From positions 43,273,289 through 43,337,288 of the forward strand of contig NC_092346.1 in the NCBI RefSeq assembly GCF_963676685.1: a stretch of DNA of 64,000 nt. The letters run 5' to 3'. A program made the translations under genes and the position numbers. This DNA is from Mytilus edulis. Taxonomy: Eukaryota; Mollusca; Bivalvia; Mytilida; Mytilidae. A model generated the notes under the pieces. The model made no database searches, had not been told where the DNA came from, and worked only from the letters and a program-made list of their open reading frames with translations. Shown here piece after piece: positions 54,601 to 64,000 of this stretch (positions are counted from its first letter, which is position 1; every line of letters begins with the position of its first letter).

Positions 54601-55189
54601 TTGGTTTTTTATTGATAACTAAAGATAGAAACTTCTAATGAAACGTGAAATTTATTGAATTTAACGAGGATGGCCGCAAAGGATAATTTTAACTCGGCTA
54701 TCCTCAGAATATAAGTTCATTTGTAGTTTAACTGATGTTTTGTAATTGAGACTCTTGGATTAAAGCTGTAAATCTCAAAGAAAATAGGAACAGTACAACG
54801 TAATTTATTGTGTATTTCGATATTTTAAAATATCTTCTAAATTGAACACATCGGTTGTTTCTCAATAATTTGATTGTGTATAGGACATCTTAATCATCGT
54901 TTATATCTAGATCCAGGACTTCTTTCACAAAAATCTTACACACTTAATTAAAACATTTGTAATTATCAATAATTTAAAATTAAAATTAGTCAAAAGTAAA
55001 ATATTAAAAATATCGAACTTCAAGAAAAACTGAAATCGGAAAGTCCATTATCACAGGTCAAAATCAAAACCTAAAATACATCAGACAAATGAAAACGACT
55101 ATTTTATTACCTGATTTAGAACAGGCGTTTTCTTACGTAGAAAATGGTGGATCAAACCTTATTTTAAAGGTAGCTAATATTTATCAAAA

Positions 55190-55400
55190 GTTCCAAGGTT
55201 TTAATTTAATACGCCAGACGCGCGTTTCGTCTACATGACACTCATCAGTGACTCTCAGATCAACAAAGTTATACAGCCAATAAAATTAAAAGTTCAGCAT
55301 TAATGAGGACCCAAAATTCCATAAAGTGGTGCCAAATTCGACTAAGATAATATATTCTTGGGATAAGAAATACCAAGCGTTGTGAAAGATTGTTTTAAAA
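55190..55400 (-). repeat. Degraded hammerhead repeat
   Basis: On the minus strand CTGATGAGTGTCATGTAGAC with GAAACGCGCGTCTGGCG at 55210-55250; a change in stem II breaks one pair. The tail (CCCAAAATTCCATAAAGTGG) follows. Confidence 0.65.
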
Positions 55401-55974
55401 TGATAAGATATAAATAAAGGAACGTAAAAAACAGAAACAAATGAAAGGTATGTGTGCATGTTTGATATAAGCCATTGAAATTTGGCAGGAAACGCTTTGC
55501 TCTAATGATGACATACTTTTATTATTAACCTTTTTGTTTTGTTTCAAAAACTATGAAAAATAACAAGGATTTCACAAGAGTTTCAAAATTATGGCTTTTA
55601 AACTTTATGTGATAAAAAAATGAAAATAAAAAAGAGGTTGCATGTTGCGGGACTTTTTAATGGCAATACATGGATAAAATCAGAAAATTCCGAACATCTG
55701 GCAAAACAAAAACAAAAAATCAAAACCAAACAAAAGGAGCCATGCTCAAAACGCATAACGGCAACAAAAAGACGATTTCGGTATATATTTGCACTCTTTA
55801 AGATATCGTTAAGCACCATTTAAGAAGATCTCGCGTAGCGGAGCAAGAGGTGATATGTATATATAATATTTGCATTAAACATCATGTACTGTGTCAAATA
55901 GAACAAAGCCGAAAAAATAAATTTACCTTGACTACCGTAATCTATGTTCATATAGTATTTCTGATGCCTTGCTT

Positions 55975-56095
55975 TCCTCTTATATTTGATGTTTTCCCTC
56001 AGTTTTAGTTTGTAACCGGATTTGTTCTCTCTCAATTGATTTATGACAGTCGAATAGCGGTTTACTACTGTTGCCTTTATTTACGAATGGGATCA
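55975..56095 (+). repeat. Mussel repeat 3' end
   Basis: CTCTTATATTTGATGTTTTC, TTTAGTTTGTAACCGGATTT, AATAGCGGTTTACTACTGTT, GCCTTTATTT. Confidence 0.7.
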
Positions 56096-56574
56096 AACAG
56101 CAATATAAAACTTGAAATAATAACATGCTTGTATTTGTAAAACGCAGACCTGCATTAGAAAAATTGAAAATTACCAGATACAGTATCGACATTGTTGATA
56201 TTTATGCCCGCGTCACACTGTCCCGATTTTTATATACGATGGACACCCGAATGCGAAAATTGTAAGTTCGTACGAAGTTGGTCCCGATCTCGTTAAAATA
56301 CTAAAAAGTGGCCGAAGCAAGTACGATGAATAACGAAGTCTATACGATGGTGCCGAAATTATATACGATAGCAAAAGATGGACATACGAAGGTTAACCGA
56401 AGACGGGTATTTAAGCTTCATATATCAGCCGAAGCCTACACGATGGATCACGAAGGCTACACGATGGATTACGAAGGCTACACGATGGATTACGATGATG
56501 GCGCGATGACCATACGATGTCTAAAAGACGTCGTGTACAGCTTACGATGCATTTGAATAAACTCATCATAGATA

Positions 56575-56770
56575 CCAGGACTAAATTTTGTATATACGCC
56601 AGACGCGCGTTTCGTCTACAAAAGACTCATCAGTGACGCTCGAATCAAAAAAAGATAAATGGCCAAATAAAGTTGAAGAGCATTGAGGACCAAAATTCCT
56701 AAAAGTTTGTCCAAATCCAGCTAAGGTAATCTATGCCTGAGGTAGAAAAGCCTTAGTATTTCAAAAATTA
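56575..56770 (-). repeat. Hammerhead repeat fragment inside the 56205-58475 element
   Basis: TACCAGGACTAAATTTTGTA, then the ribozyme core, then GAGCATTGAGGACCAAAATT and AATCTATGCCTGAGGTAGAA. Confidence 0.75.
56594..56640 (-). ncRNA. Hammerhead ribozyme motif, best core in the window
   Basis: Minus strand: CTGATGA (56633-56627), stem II GTCT-TTTGT-AGAC (56626-56614), GAAA (56613-56610), CGC-GCGTCTG-GCG stem III and TA (56596-56595). All core nucleotides match the hammerhead consensus. Stem I pairing is not evident. Confidence 0.65.
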
Positions 56771-56839
56771 TATGCCGAAGGGATCACGCGTTTTAAATTG
56801 TTTGATCGATATTGAATATATATTATATTGTACATTTAC

Positions 56840-57500
56840 TTTCTGGTTTAGTCATAAGATGGAAGACCGTGGGTTTGAAGGGTAAAACTTGACTCTGAGT
56901 CTCTGCATATAATGCCAGCAGAATCAGGGAGAAGGAGAATATCTTAAGCGCTATTGACATTAAAGTTCAAAGGTCAAGGTCACAGTGGCAGTTGTAATAC
57001 AAGGCAATATCACCCTTGTGGACACTCTAAAACCAATATGCTTCAAGAGATTTTAACCACATTTGGTATATTGTTCCTCCTTGTAATGATCTGACATTTT
57101 TTACGTTCAAGGCCAAAGGTCAAGGTCATGCAGATGGACTTGTTTTTTCTCCTTGAAATAGCATAATACACAGGAAATTGGTTGCTCATTTTTTACATGC
57201 TGGTTCTAAAGACAATATTAAAGGTATTTCCAGTTACTGAATGATATGTTTGATTTCTAAAAAAATAGTTTATGTATCAAATATGCATATTCAATTTACC
57301 ATTGTCTGCATGTGTCAAATACATATATAGTGTCCATATTTGTCCCCAATATGTTACATACGAGGGGATGACACGCTCGGCATTGCCATGTTTGAACTGT
57401 AAAATGTGTGCACTAGTCTGAATAATCACCCATAATTATGCCCATGTTTACTGATCTATCTTAAAGGTAAGGTAATGGGTTCGTTGGTCCCTTTTATTCA
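56840..57500. repeat. Unassigned sequence inside the element, with GTTCAAAGGTCAAGGTCA words
   Basis: AAGTTCAAAGGTCAAGGTCA (56964) and GTTCAAGGCCAAAGGTCAAG (57106) suggest two diverged copies of a repeat unit about 145 bp apart. No coding signal. Confidence 0.4.
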
Positions 57501-58506
57501 AAAAGAGCTCTTTCCAGGAGAATATCATAATAATATAGACAAAAGGAAAGATGTGGGGAAAGCAACAAATGCGGCAAAATATGACATATAGAATACAAAA
57601 TGGTTATGGAGTAAACATTCGTGTGACAACAACTCAGACGATACATAAAAAATCAGAATAATGAAGAAAAAGTTGGTTTCCCTTTATACGTGTACCTGCA
57701 GTGTTGGTGTACGAGGCGCGTTTATGATTTTCATTATGTTACTTGATATGAAAAATTGACAAAAAATAATATTTTACTTGTAAAAGTAAATCCTGAGCCT
57801 GTAATAGCTGCTCTTCTTGTTCCATTTAATTAATAGAAACAACGCTGTCGCCTTTCTTGTTCTCATAGAATTATATGATATGAGCTCCATGTTTTGTAAA
57901 CGTCTTTCTTAACTGTCGTATTAGACAGACCAGTGCATATCGCGCATGGCACTTTAAATTTATTTTAGCGCGAAAATTAAGTTAATTACATTTAGCTGGA
58001 TTTATTGCCGTCGTAGTTCCATCTTGTCGCCTTCGTACTTTTATTCGATGCCAACACGACGGGATTACGAGGTCTTCACGAAGTCGTGTTGCCATCGTTA
58101 GACCTTCGGGTAGCTTCGTGATTCATTCGTGTAGACATCGTCATGTCAAAACTGCCCGATGGAAACGATGGAAACACGAATGCAATACAATGTTCAAAGA
58201 TGCATTCCCGGTGACATTACGATGGTGAGGATGGTGATACGAACTCAATACGAACCCTCAACATCGGACGCACCTTCGGGGATTTTTTAACATGTTAAAA
58301 AATTTAGAACCCTTCCCGAAGTTGTCCCCGAAGGCTAGAAAAAGTGGCCGATGGTTAAAGATGGTTAAAGATGGCACTACGAATAGCCCGATCTGGATAC
58401 GATCAGTCCCAATTTTGAAAATTTCCATAATCGTGTTGCAATCGGCGTAAAAATCGGGACAGTGTGACGCGGGCATTAAAATATTAAACAAATATTACGC
58501 CTTTAC

Positions 58507-58595
58507 CTGTATAAATGTGTGCTACTTTTATATTGTATCACTGAAAAATTGAATGCATCAATGATCAGTATCCGGGTCTGATGTACATTAAAAAC
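58507..58595 (-). promoter_or_regulatory. Gene B probable 5' untranslated first exon
   Basis: The donor TATACAG|GTAAAG at 58507/58506 is preceded by CCCGGATACTGATCATTG, matching the block upstream of gene A, with about 35 extra bases in the middle. It lies 4.9 kb upstream of coding exon 1. The 56205-58475 inverted-repeat element ends only 31 bp downstream, inside the first intron. The upstream boundary is uncertain. Confidence 0.6.
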
Positions 58596-59059
58596 CATGT
58601 GTGTAATAATAATGTTTGATATGTTTAGAATGCACTGTGAAAAAGAATGACGGAATTGTGTCGATTACGTGGATTGTAATTATTTTTTTAGTCTTTAACG
58701 TTTGGTCATTGTAATGTATTTAATTCTTTGACATGTGATTTTCGTTGCCCATCGCTTTTCATGGTCAATGTGATATTTGAACACATGTTATGTTTGCGTA
58801 ATTTTTTTCTATATGATGCGATTACTTAAAAATCATTTAGTTTTCAAATGACAAAATCAAAAGCTCAAACACATCAAACGAATAAATAACAACTGTCATA
58901 TTCATGACTTAGTACAGGTTGCATATGTAGAAAACTGTTATGGACAATTTTTATAAATGCTTGATCTTTTTTCATCAAACTAAAACTTTTTCTCTTCACA
59001 CCTGACTTATTGTGTGCTACTAATTTCGTAATATTTTGCTATTTTGTATTTATAGATTA

Positions 59060-59420
59060 GCTCTTTGAAATAGGTATAAACAGTTGGGATCCCGCTTACA
59101 TGTTTAACCCCGCCACATTATGTATGTATGTGCCTGTCCCAAGTCAGGAGCCTCTAATTCAGTGGCTGTCGTTTGTTTAAGTGTTAAAAAAAATTCGTTC
59201 ATATTTTTTATATATAAATAAGGCTGTTAGTTTCCTCGCTTGAATTGTTTTACCTTGTCATTTCGGGGCCTTTTATAGCTGACAATGCGGTATGGGCTTT
59301 GCTCATTGTTCAAGGCCGTACCGTAACCTATAGTTGTCAATTTCTGTGTCATTTTGGTCTCTTGTGGAGAGTTGTTTCATTGGCAATCATATATACCACA
59401 TCTTCTTTTTGTATCTTATC
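59060..59420 (+). repeat. Interspersed mussel repeat (GGCTGTTAGTTTCCTCG family)
   Basis: CCCAAGTCAGGAGCCTCTAA, GGCTGTTAGTTTCCTCGCTT, CAATGCGGTATGGGCTTTGC, GGCCGTACCGTAACCTATAG, TTTGGTCTCTTGTGGAGAG. Same family as 3720-4090. Confidence 0.8.
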
Positions 59421-59507
59421 ATTTATACCTTTTTTGGAATATAATTGGTTAAATGTGAATGCGTGGAGACTGTGACTCATATGGGGTCAGTAGGCGTGTT
59501 TTTCATA

Positions 59508-60139
59508 TAACGTAAGGGTACCCAAATTGCACCGAGTACCCAAATTGCACCTATTTAGAAAAATTAGCAACGGAAATCTTACAAGATTTCCCAGAGACTA
59601 AACAATTTGTATTTTTATGATTTGATACTATGCACGTCTTTCAACATAGGTAAACATATTTAGATATACACAAAACGTTCACAGTATTTATCAACAGATG
59701 GACTGTTTACTGAAAAAGCAAAATGAACGAAAACGTCATCATGCGACGTCACCAAACGTCATCTGTTTAAAAGTAGCAAATACAATAAGTTATAAGTATC
59801 CATTTCACAAAATATGAAGAGTAAGCATGGACTAATATCCAATTGTTCAAAATATTTGAAGAAATTAAACAAAAGCTCGGTTATAAGACTTTTGACGATG
59901 TGAATTTAAGCATGGATGCAATTTGGGTACTCCTCATTACAGAATCATGAATAGTTTGGAGGTTGATTCAAACCCATTTTTTTATGACTCAATATGGATT
60001 AAATTTAAATTGGTGTACCTATACAATAAAGAAGGGCAGGGCTACAAAATAAACACATTAGTTTCATTCATTTCTTGATCATAAAAAAACGTAGGTGAAA
60101 AACTGTCAAAATAGGTGCAATTTGGATACCGTCACGTTA
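59508..60139. mobile_element. MITE-like element, ends TAACGT..GGTACCCAAATTGCACC
   Basis: The left end (with GTACCCAAATTGCACC twice in tandem) is an imperfect inverted repeat of the right end (GGTGCAATTTGGATACC-GTCACGTTA). A third inverted copy of GCAATTTGGGTACTC is at about 59920. Body about 600 bp, no ORF, target duplication not clear. Confidence 0.6.
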
Positions 60140-61309
60140 CCATTAGTAGTGGTATAACGTCAGTTGAGAAAAACAAAAACAAAAAAAATAATTTAATTGA
60201 CGATAATCGATTGAAATGAGTGCAGAAAACATATTAAAAGCTAACAAAAAGTTGTTATTGATGGCATTTGCATTTGTATAGACTAATAAAATAGGGTTTT
60301 TAATCTTAAATAATGTTTCACTTTGATAGACCACCAATCTAAATGCAACTTGTTAAGATAGTCGGTAAGATGAATTATTAACCATAAACGGTTCGAGCAT
60401 TTCAAATTTACCGACCCTATATATATCGTTTTATGTCATTATCACACTGTGTAATAAGTGACATGCCAGCTCCAGACTTCAATTAAACTGATTGAAAGAT
60501 TATGTCGTCATCATATGAATATCAAGGCTTCTGTATATGACTTCCACATTTTGTTCTAATGTTGTGCTGGTTACACAACTGTCGTATGATTGAGGGAAGG
60601 TTGAACGCTCGTTTGTTGCTATCATATTAAATTTGTTTGTTTGTTTGTTTTTGTTTGTTTATTTTGTTTTTGGCATTTAGCAGGACTCTGACTTTGTCGT
60701 TTAGATTTATTTACATCCTATCATTTCATGGCTTATATAGCTTAACTAACGGTAGGGGGTTGTGCTTATTTTTTAAAACGATAGTAATGATTTGTCTCGT
60801 AGCCAATCAAACAATATTTGTTTTCATTTTCTCTATTTATAATTTTGACATTTGTTTGTCGGATACAAAGAGTAACGATACCTTATCTCGTATTCTTTAG
60901 ACATGAGTAGTATATGATAATTTGATTTGTTTAGTCCTTGCTTATAAGTGATCTTAATTCTGAAATATACTAATTTCTAGATTATAATGTTTTCATTTAG
61001 CTTCCATGGTATTTCTCAGAAATGATCAATCGTTTGAGAAAGCAGAAGAAAGAAACATCAGTAGACAGAGAAAAAATCATCGACATTTGGACTTTTGACA
61101 ACAGCAAAAAATGTTTTGTTCTTGTCAAGAGCATGAATACTTTTTTGTTCAGCCTTCAGGTTTTGTCGAAAAAGCGAGCCATAGCAAATCTACATTCCGT
61201 CGTCGTCGGCGGCGGCGACTTCCACAAATATGAACTCTGTTTTTGAAAATTCTTATTTTTTTTTGTGTGTTTTGGTGATGGTGATGTGATTGTAGATCTA
61301 ACTTTACTG
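60140..61309. other. No recognisable gene
   Basis: A (TTTG)n-like run at 60634-60670; otherwise unassigned. Frames at 60637 and 61022 lack motifs. Confidence 0.45.
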
Positions 61310-62275
61310 ACCATTCTTGCTTCTTACAATTATCTCAATTTATAATGAACTTGGCATATTAGTTACAGAGGAAAACCTTTTTGGTCATTTTGACTTATTT
61401 GTGGATCTTACTTTGCTGAACATTATTGCTGTTTTCATTTTATATATATCTATAAAAATTTTCAAGATAATAACAAAAAACGGCAAAATTTCCATAAAAA
61501 ATACCAATTCGGGGACAGCAACCCAACAACCGGTTGTTGGATTCATCTGAAAATTTCAGGGCAGATAGATCTTGACTTGCAAAACAATTTAACCTCATGT
61601 ATGAATGGCTTTGAATGCTTTGGTTTCAGAGTTATAAGCCAACATCTACATTTTACCCCTATGCTCAATTTTTAGCCATGGCAACCATATTGGTTGGTTG
61701 GCAGGGTCACCGCACACATTTTTAAACTAGTATCTCAATGATGATTATGGCCAAGTATGATTAAATTTGGACTTGTAGTTTTAGAGGAGAAGATTTTTGT
61801 AAAAGATTACAAAAAATTACGAAAAATTGGTAAAAAATGACTATAAAGGGCAATTACTCCTTAAAAACGGTATAATTTCCTTAAAATTGCCAATACATGG
61901 ACAGCAACCCAACAACTGGTTGCACGATTCGTCTGAAAATTTTAGGGCAGATATATCTTGACCTGATAAAAAATTTAACCCATGTCAGATTTGTTCTAAA
62001 TGCTTTGGTTCCAGAGTTATGAGCCAAAATCTACATTTTACCCCTATGTTCTATTTCAGCCGTGGCTGCCATCTTGGTTGGTTGGCCGGGTCAAGCCACA
62101 CATCTGTTAAACTAGATACCCCAATGATGATTGTGTCCAAGTTTGGTCTAATTTGGCCCAGTAGTTTAAGAGGAGAAGATTTTTGTAAAAGTTAACGACG
62201 AAGGACAACGACGACGACGGACGACAACGACGGACGACGACGACAGACGCCGAACGCAAAGTGACTATATAATTG
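61310..62275 (+). repeat. Bivalve repeat, two units with GACGACG run
   Basis: Unit 1 from about 61380 and unit 2 from about 61840 share GGCAAAATTTCC, GACAGCAACCCAACAACYGG, TTTTAGGGCAGATA and ATTTTACCCCTATG. It ends in ACGACGACGGACGACAACGA (62200-62250) without the terminal hairpin seen at 46.5 kb. Confidence 0.75.
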
Positions 62276-62960
62276 ATAATCATGTCAACACCAAAGTACT
62301 GACTACTGGTGATACCCTCGGGATGAAACGTCCAACAGCAGTTGCACTGACCTAGTGGTGTAAATAGTTATTAAAGGTTCCAGGATTCTAATTAAATACT
62401 CCAAACGCGCGTTTCGTCTACAAAAGAGTCACCAGGAATTTTATAAAATTACCCTTTAATTGATATTTATATCGACAACGAAGTGCTGACTACTGGGCTG
62501 ATGATACTATTGGTGATGAAACGTCCACCAGCAATGGCTTCGACCCATGGGTGTACATAGTTATAATCAAAGGTACCTGGCTTATAATTTGATACGCCAG
62601 ACGCTCGTCTACACAAGACTGATCAGTGACGCTAAGATCAAAATAGTTTAAAAGTTTTAAAAAAAAGGTGGAGAGCATTGAAGACCCAAAACTCCAAAAC
62701 GTAGTGCCAAATACGGATAAGGTCATCTATGCCTGTGAACATCCTTAATTTTAAAAATAATTCATACTTTTTCAAAAAGTTAATTCATAGAAAGTGACCA
62801 TATAATTGATATTCATGTCAACACCGAAGTGTTGACTACTGTACTTATAGTACACAAAATACAACATAGAAAATCTGACGACGGAGGAAATCGTCATCAA
62901 AGGTACCAATTTAATATGCTAAAAACGTGTTTCGTCAACATAAAACTCAGCAGGGACAAA
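62276..62960 (-). repeat. Tandem degraded hammerhead repeats
   Basis: Three partial units on the minus strand, each with GTCAACACCGAAGTGYTGAC and GAAACGTCCACCAGCA-like words. Cores at 62405-62440, 62592-62635 and 62920-62955 have lost CUGANGA or GAAA positions. Confidence 0.65.
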
Positions 62961-62989
62961 CAGATCAAAATAGTTTGAAAGCCAAACGA

Positions 62990-63310
62990 GTACAAAGTTA
63001 TCTATGACAAACGAGACGATTTCAATTTTGAAATTATCAATCCCCCCTTTTCCACCTTAGTAGCAATATACCAACTTCACCTGCATATGGGATATACATT
63101 TCCTAACTTACTCGATATTCAAGGGCTTGCAGTTCCTACTTAGTATTTGTTAAACGTCACTTGTCTGAGCAGAAAGTGTATAAAACAGGATCATGTCAAA
63201 GAATGTCTCGTCCCTTTTCTAAAAAAAAGTTCATCGATATGTACCAGGACCTTGTTGATAAATATTCCGTATCAACTTCACAAATACTACATAATAGTCT
63301 TGATGTAAAG
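62990..63310 (+). pseudogene. Penelope-like RT relic
   Basis: Plus-strand pieces YDKRDDFNFEII, NIPTSPAYGIYIS, TRYSRACSSY, then SKKKFIDMYQDLVDKYSVST correspond to the C-terminal half of 45350-45918, with several stops and a frameshift. Confidence 0.65.
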
Positions 63311-63539
63311 ATTATGCGTACTGACTATGTTTATCATCTTAAAAAAACCGTTTTATATTGTTCTTTCACTTGTCTTTGTTCTATAATGAATATTACTTTT
63401 ACTGTTTTGTCTGTTTTTCTGTGATATCCATTTGATGTGACTTGGTACTTACTAGTAAATTTTACATCCCGTAAATGTGTTTGTATTATCTTTTTTAATT
63501 TTCCTGGGAGTTTAGAATTTTTGTGGTTTTACTTTTTTT

Positions 63540-63760
63540 TAAGAGCATTTAGGACCCAAAAATTCTAAATACGGCCTAGGTAAACTATGCCTTGGATAAG
63601 AAAATCCTTAATTTTTCGAAAATTTTATGCTTTTATGCTTTTTACCATATAATTGATTTGTATGTCAACACCGAAGTGCTGACTTCTTGGCAGCTGTTGC
63701 CCTCGGAGACAAAACGTCCACCAGTAGTGGCATCGACCTAGTGGTGTATATATTATAAAA
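63540..63760 (-). repeat. Degraded hammerhead repeat, core absent
   Basis: AGAGCATTTAGGACCCAAAA, ATGCCTTGGATAAGAAAATC, GTCAACACCGAAGTGCTGAC, CGTCCACCAGTAGTGGCATC in reverse order of the 54.2-kb monomer. Confidence 0.7.
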
Positions 63761-63764
63761 AAAA

Positions 63765-63895
63765 CCACCAAAACCTGAGGGTGATCTAAGTTCTCCGGAA
63801 AGGTAAGCAGATCCTGCTCCACATGTGGCACCCGTCATGTTCTTCGTGTTAGTACAAATCTGGTTATAAGTCTGATTCGGTAAGTTAAAAGTCAA
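63765..63895 (-). repeat. Interspersed mussel repeat (GGAGCAGGATCTGCTT family)
   Basis: CCACCAAAACCTGAGGGTGA, TTCTCCGGAAAGGTAAGCAG, ATCCTGCTCCACATGTGGCA: reverse of 11560-11660. Confidence 0.8.
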
Positions 63896-64000
63896 AGTCA
63901 CTGGACCATAATTTACGGAAAGCCGAAGGGCATGGAAATAGTCATCATACAGATATGAACTGAACGTAATACAACTTTATATCTAATATTATTGATCTAT

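Larger units (their letters stand above)
56205..58475. mobile_element. DNA element with 28-bp inverted ends, TTA duplication and ACGATG-rich subterminal arrays
   Basis: TGCCCGCGTCACACTGTCCC plus GATTTTTA at 56205 is the reverse complement of 58448-58475, and TTA flanks both ends (56202-56204, 58476-58478). Left and right subterminal 300-450 bp are filled with variants of ACGATGG, ACGAAGGC and CCGAAG (left: CTACACGATGGATTACGAAG twice). There is no transposase ORF; the centre holds a hammerhead repeat at 56575-56770 and other repeat sequence. TTA fits PIF/Harbinger, but the family is unproven. It lies in gene B's first intron. Confidence 0.75.

Noticed and set aside
56308..56556. 82-codon ORF with YTMD repeats
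   Set aside because: Produced by subterminal ACGATGG arrays of the TIR element; no homologue-like motif and no splice signals.

Overview
The window looks like nuclear DNA of a marine mussel (Mytilidae, most likely Mytilus). It is AT-rich, genes are split by long introns, and nearly all the remaining sequence consists of interspersed repeats of a type I recognise from Mytilus. These include a hammerhead-bearing repeat, a pearl-like element with 164-bp core repeats and an ACGG microsatellite, and tRNA-derived SINEs. Nothing bacterial or viral was seen. The species is inferred from repeat content only.

Host genes. By joining exons across splice sites I find two complete paralogous genes in tandem, both on the minus strand. 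Gene A has coding exons 20583-20717, 20104-20290, 8578-8727 and 5960-6216, giving 242 aa. Gene B has 53457-53591, 52149-52311, 46580-46729 and 44385-44647, giving 236 aa. Exon 1 (135 nt) and exon 3 (150 nt) are identical in length between the genes, and intron phases are the same (0, 1, 1). Each gene has a matching untranslated first exon about 4.5-4.9 kb upstream (25264 and 58507). Both encode a four-pass membrane protein resembling the PMP22/EMP/claudin superfamily. Gene B has an extra possible 66-nt in-frame exon (52789-52854). A broken third copy of exon 3 lies at 2251-2398.

Between the genes (about 25.5-44.3 kb) is a nest of mobile elements. A Ty3/gypsy-like LTR retrotransposon (28304-41752, TSD AATAG, tRNA-Leu primer site) lost pol and most of gag. 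Its 5' LTR is interrupted by a 7.1-kb Ngaro/DIRS-type tyrosine-recombinase retrotransposon (28449-35566) with split direct repeats, RT-RNase H, tyrosine recombinase and an SGNH hydrolase domain. That element is itself interrupted by a 2.1-kb element with perfect 62-bp inverted ends (33314-35432) carrying the first exons of a zinc-finger-like protein and a RecQ-like helicase. The 3' LTR carries a LINE fragment and a 56-bp insert with a 13-bp target duplication. A hAT-like element holding a Harbinger-type nuclease (26007-27705) and a hairpin MITE with a 10-bp duplication (27831-27956) lie just to the left.

Introns and flanks hold further relics: LINE pieces (7.3-8.0, 21.65-22.0, 22.35-23.25 kb), Penelope-like pieces (15.1-16.9, 45.3-45.9, 62.99-63.3 kb), inverted-repeat elements (3.1-3.3, 4.7-5.6, 10.8-11.5, 12.2-14.9, 18.4-19.6, 56.2-58.5, 59.5-60.1 kb), a ~355-bp repeat whose core matches a hammerhead ribozyme (54.2-54.6 kb and degraded copies), and short mussel repeats. 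All coordinates and splice calls were read by eye; no alignment or database search was run.
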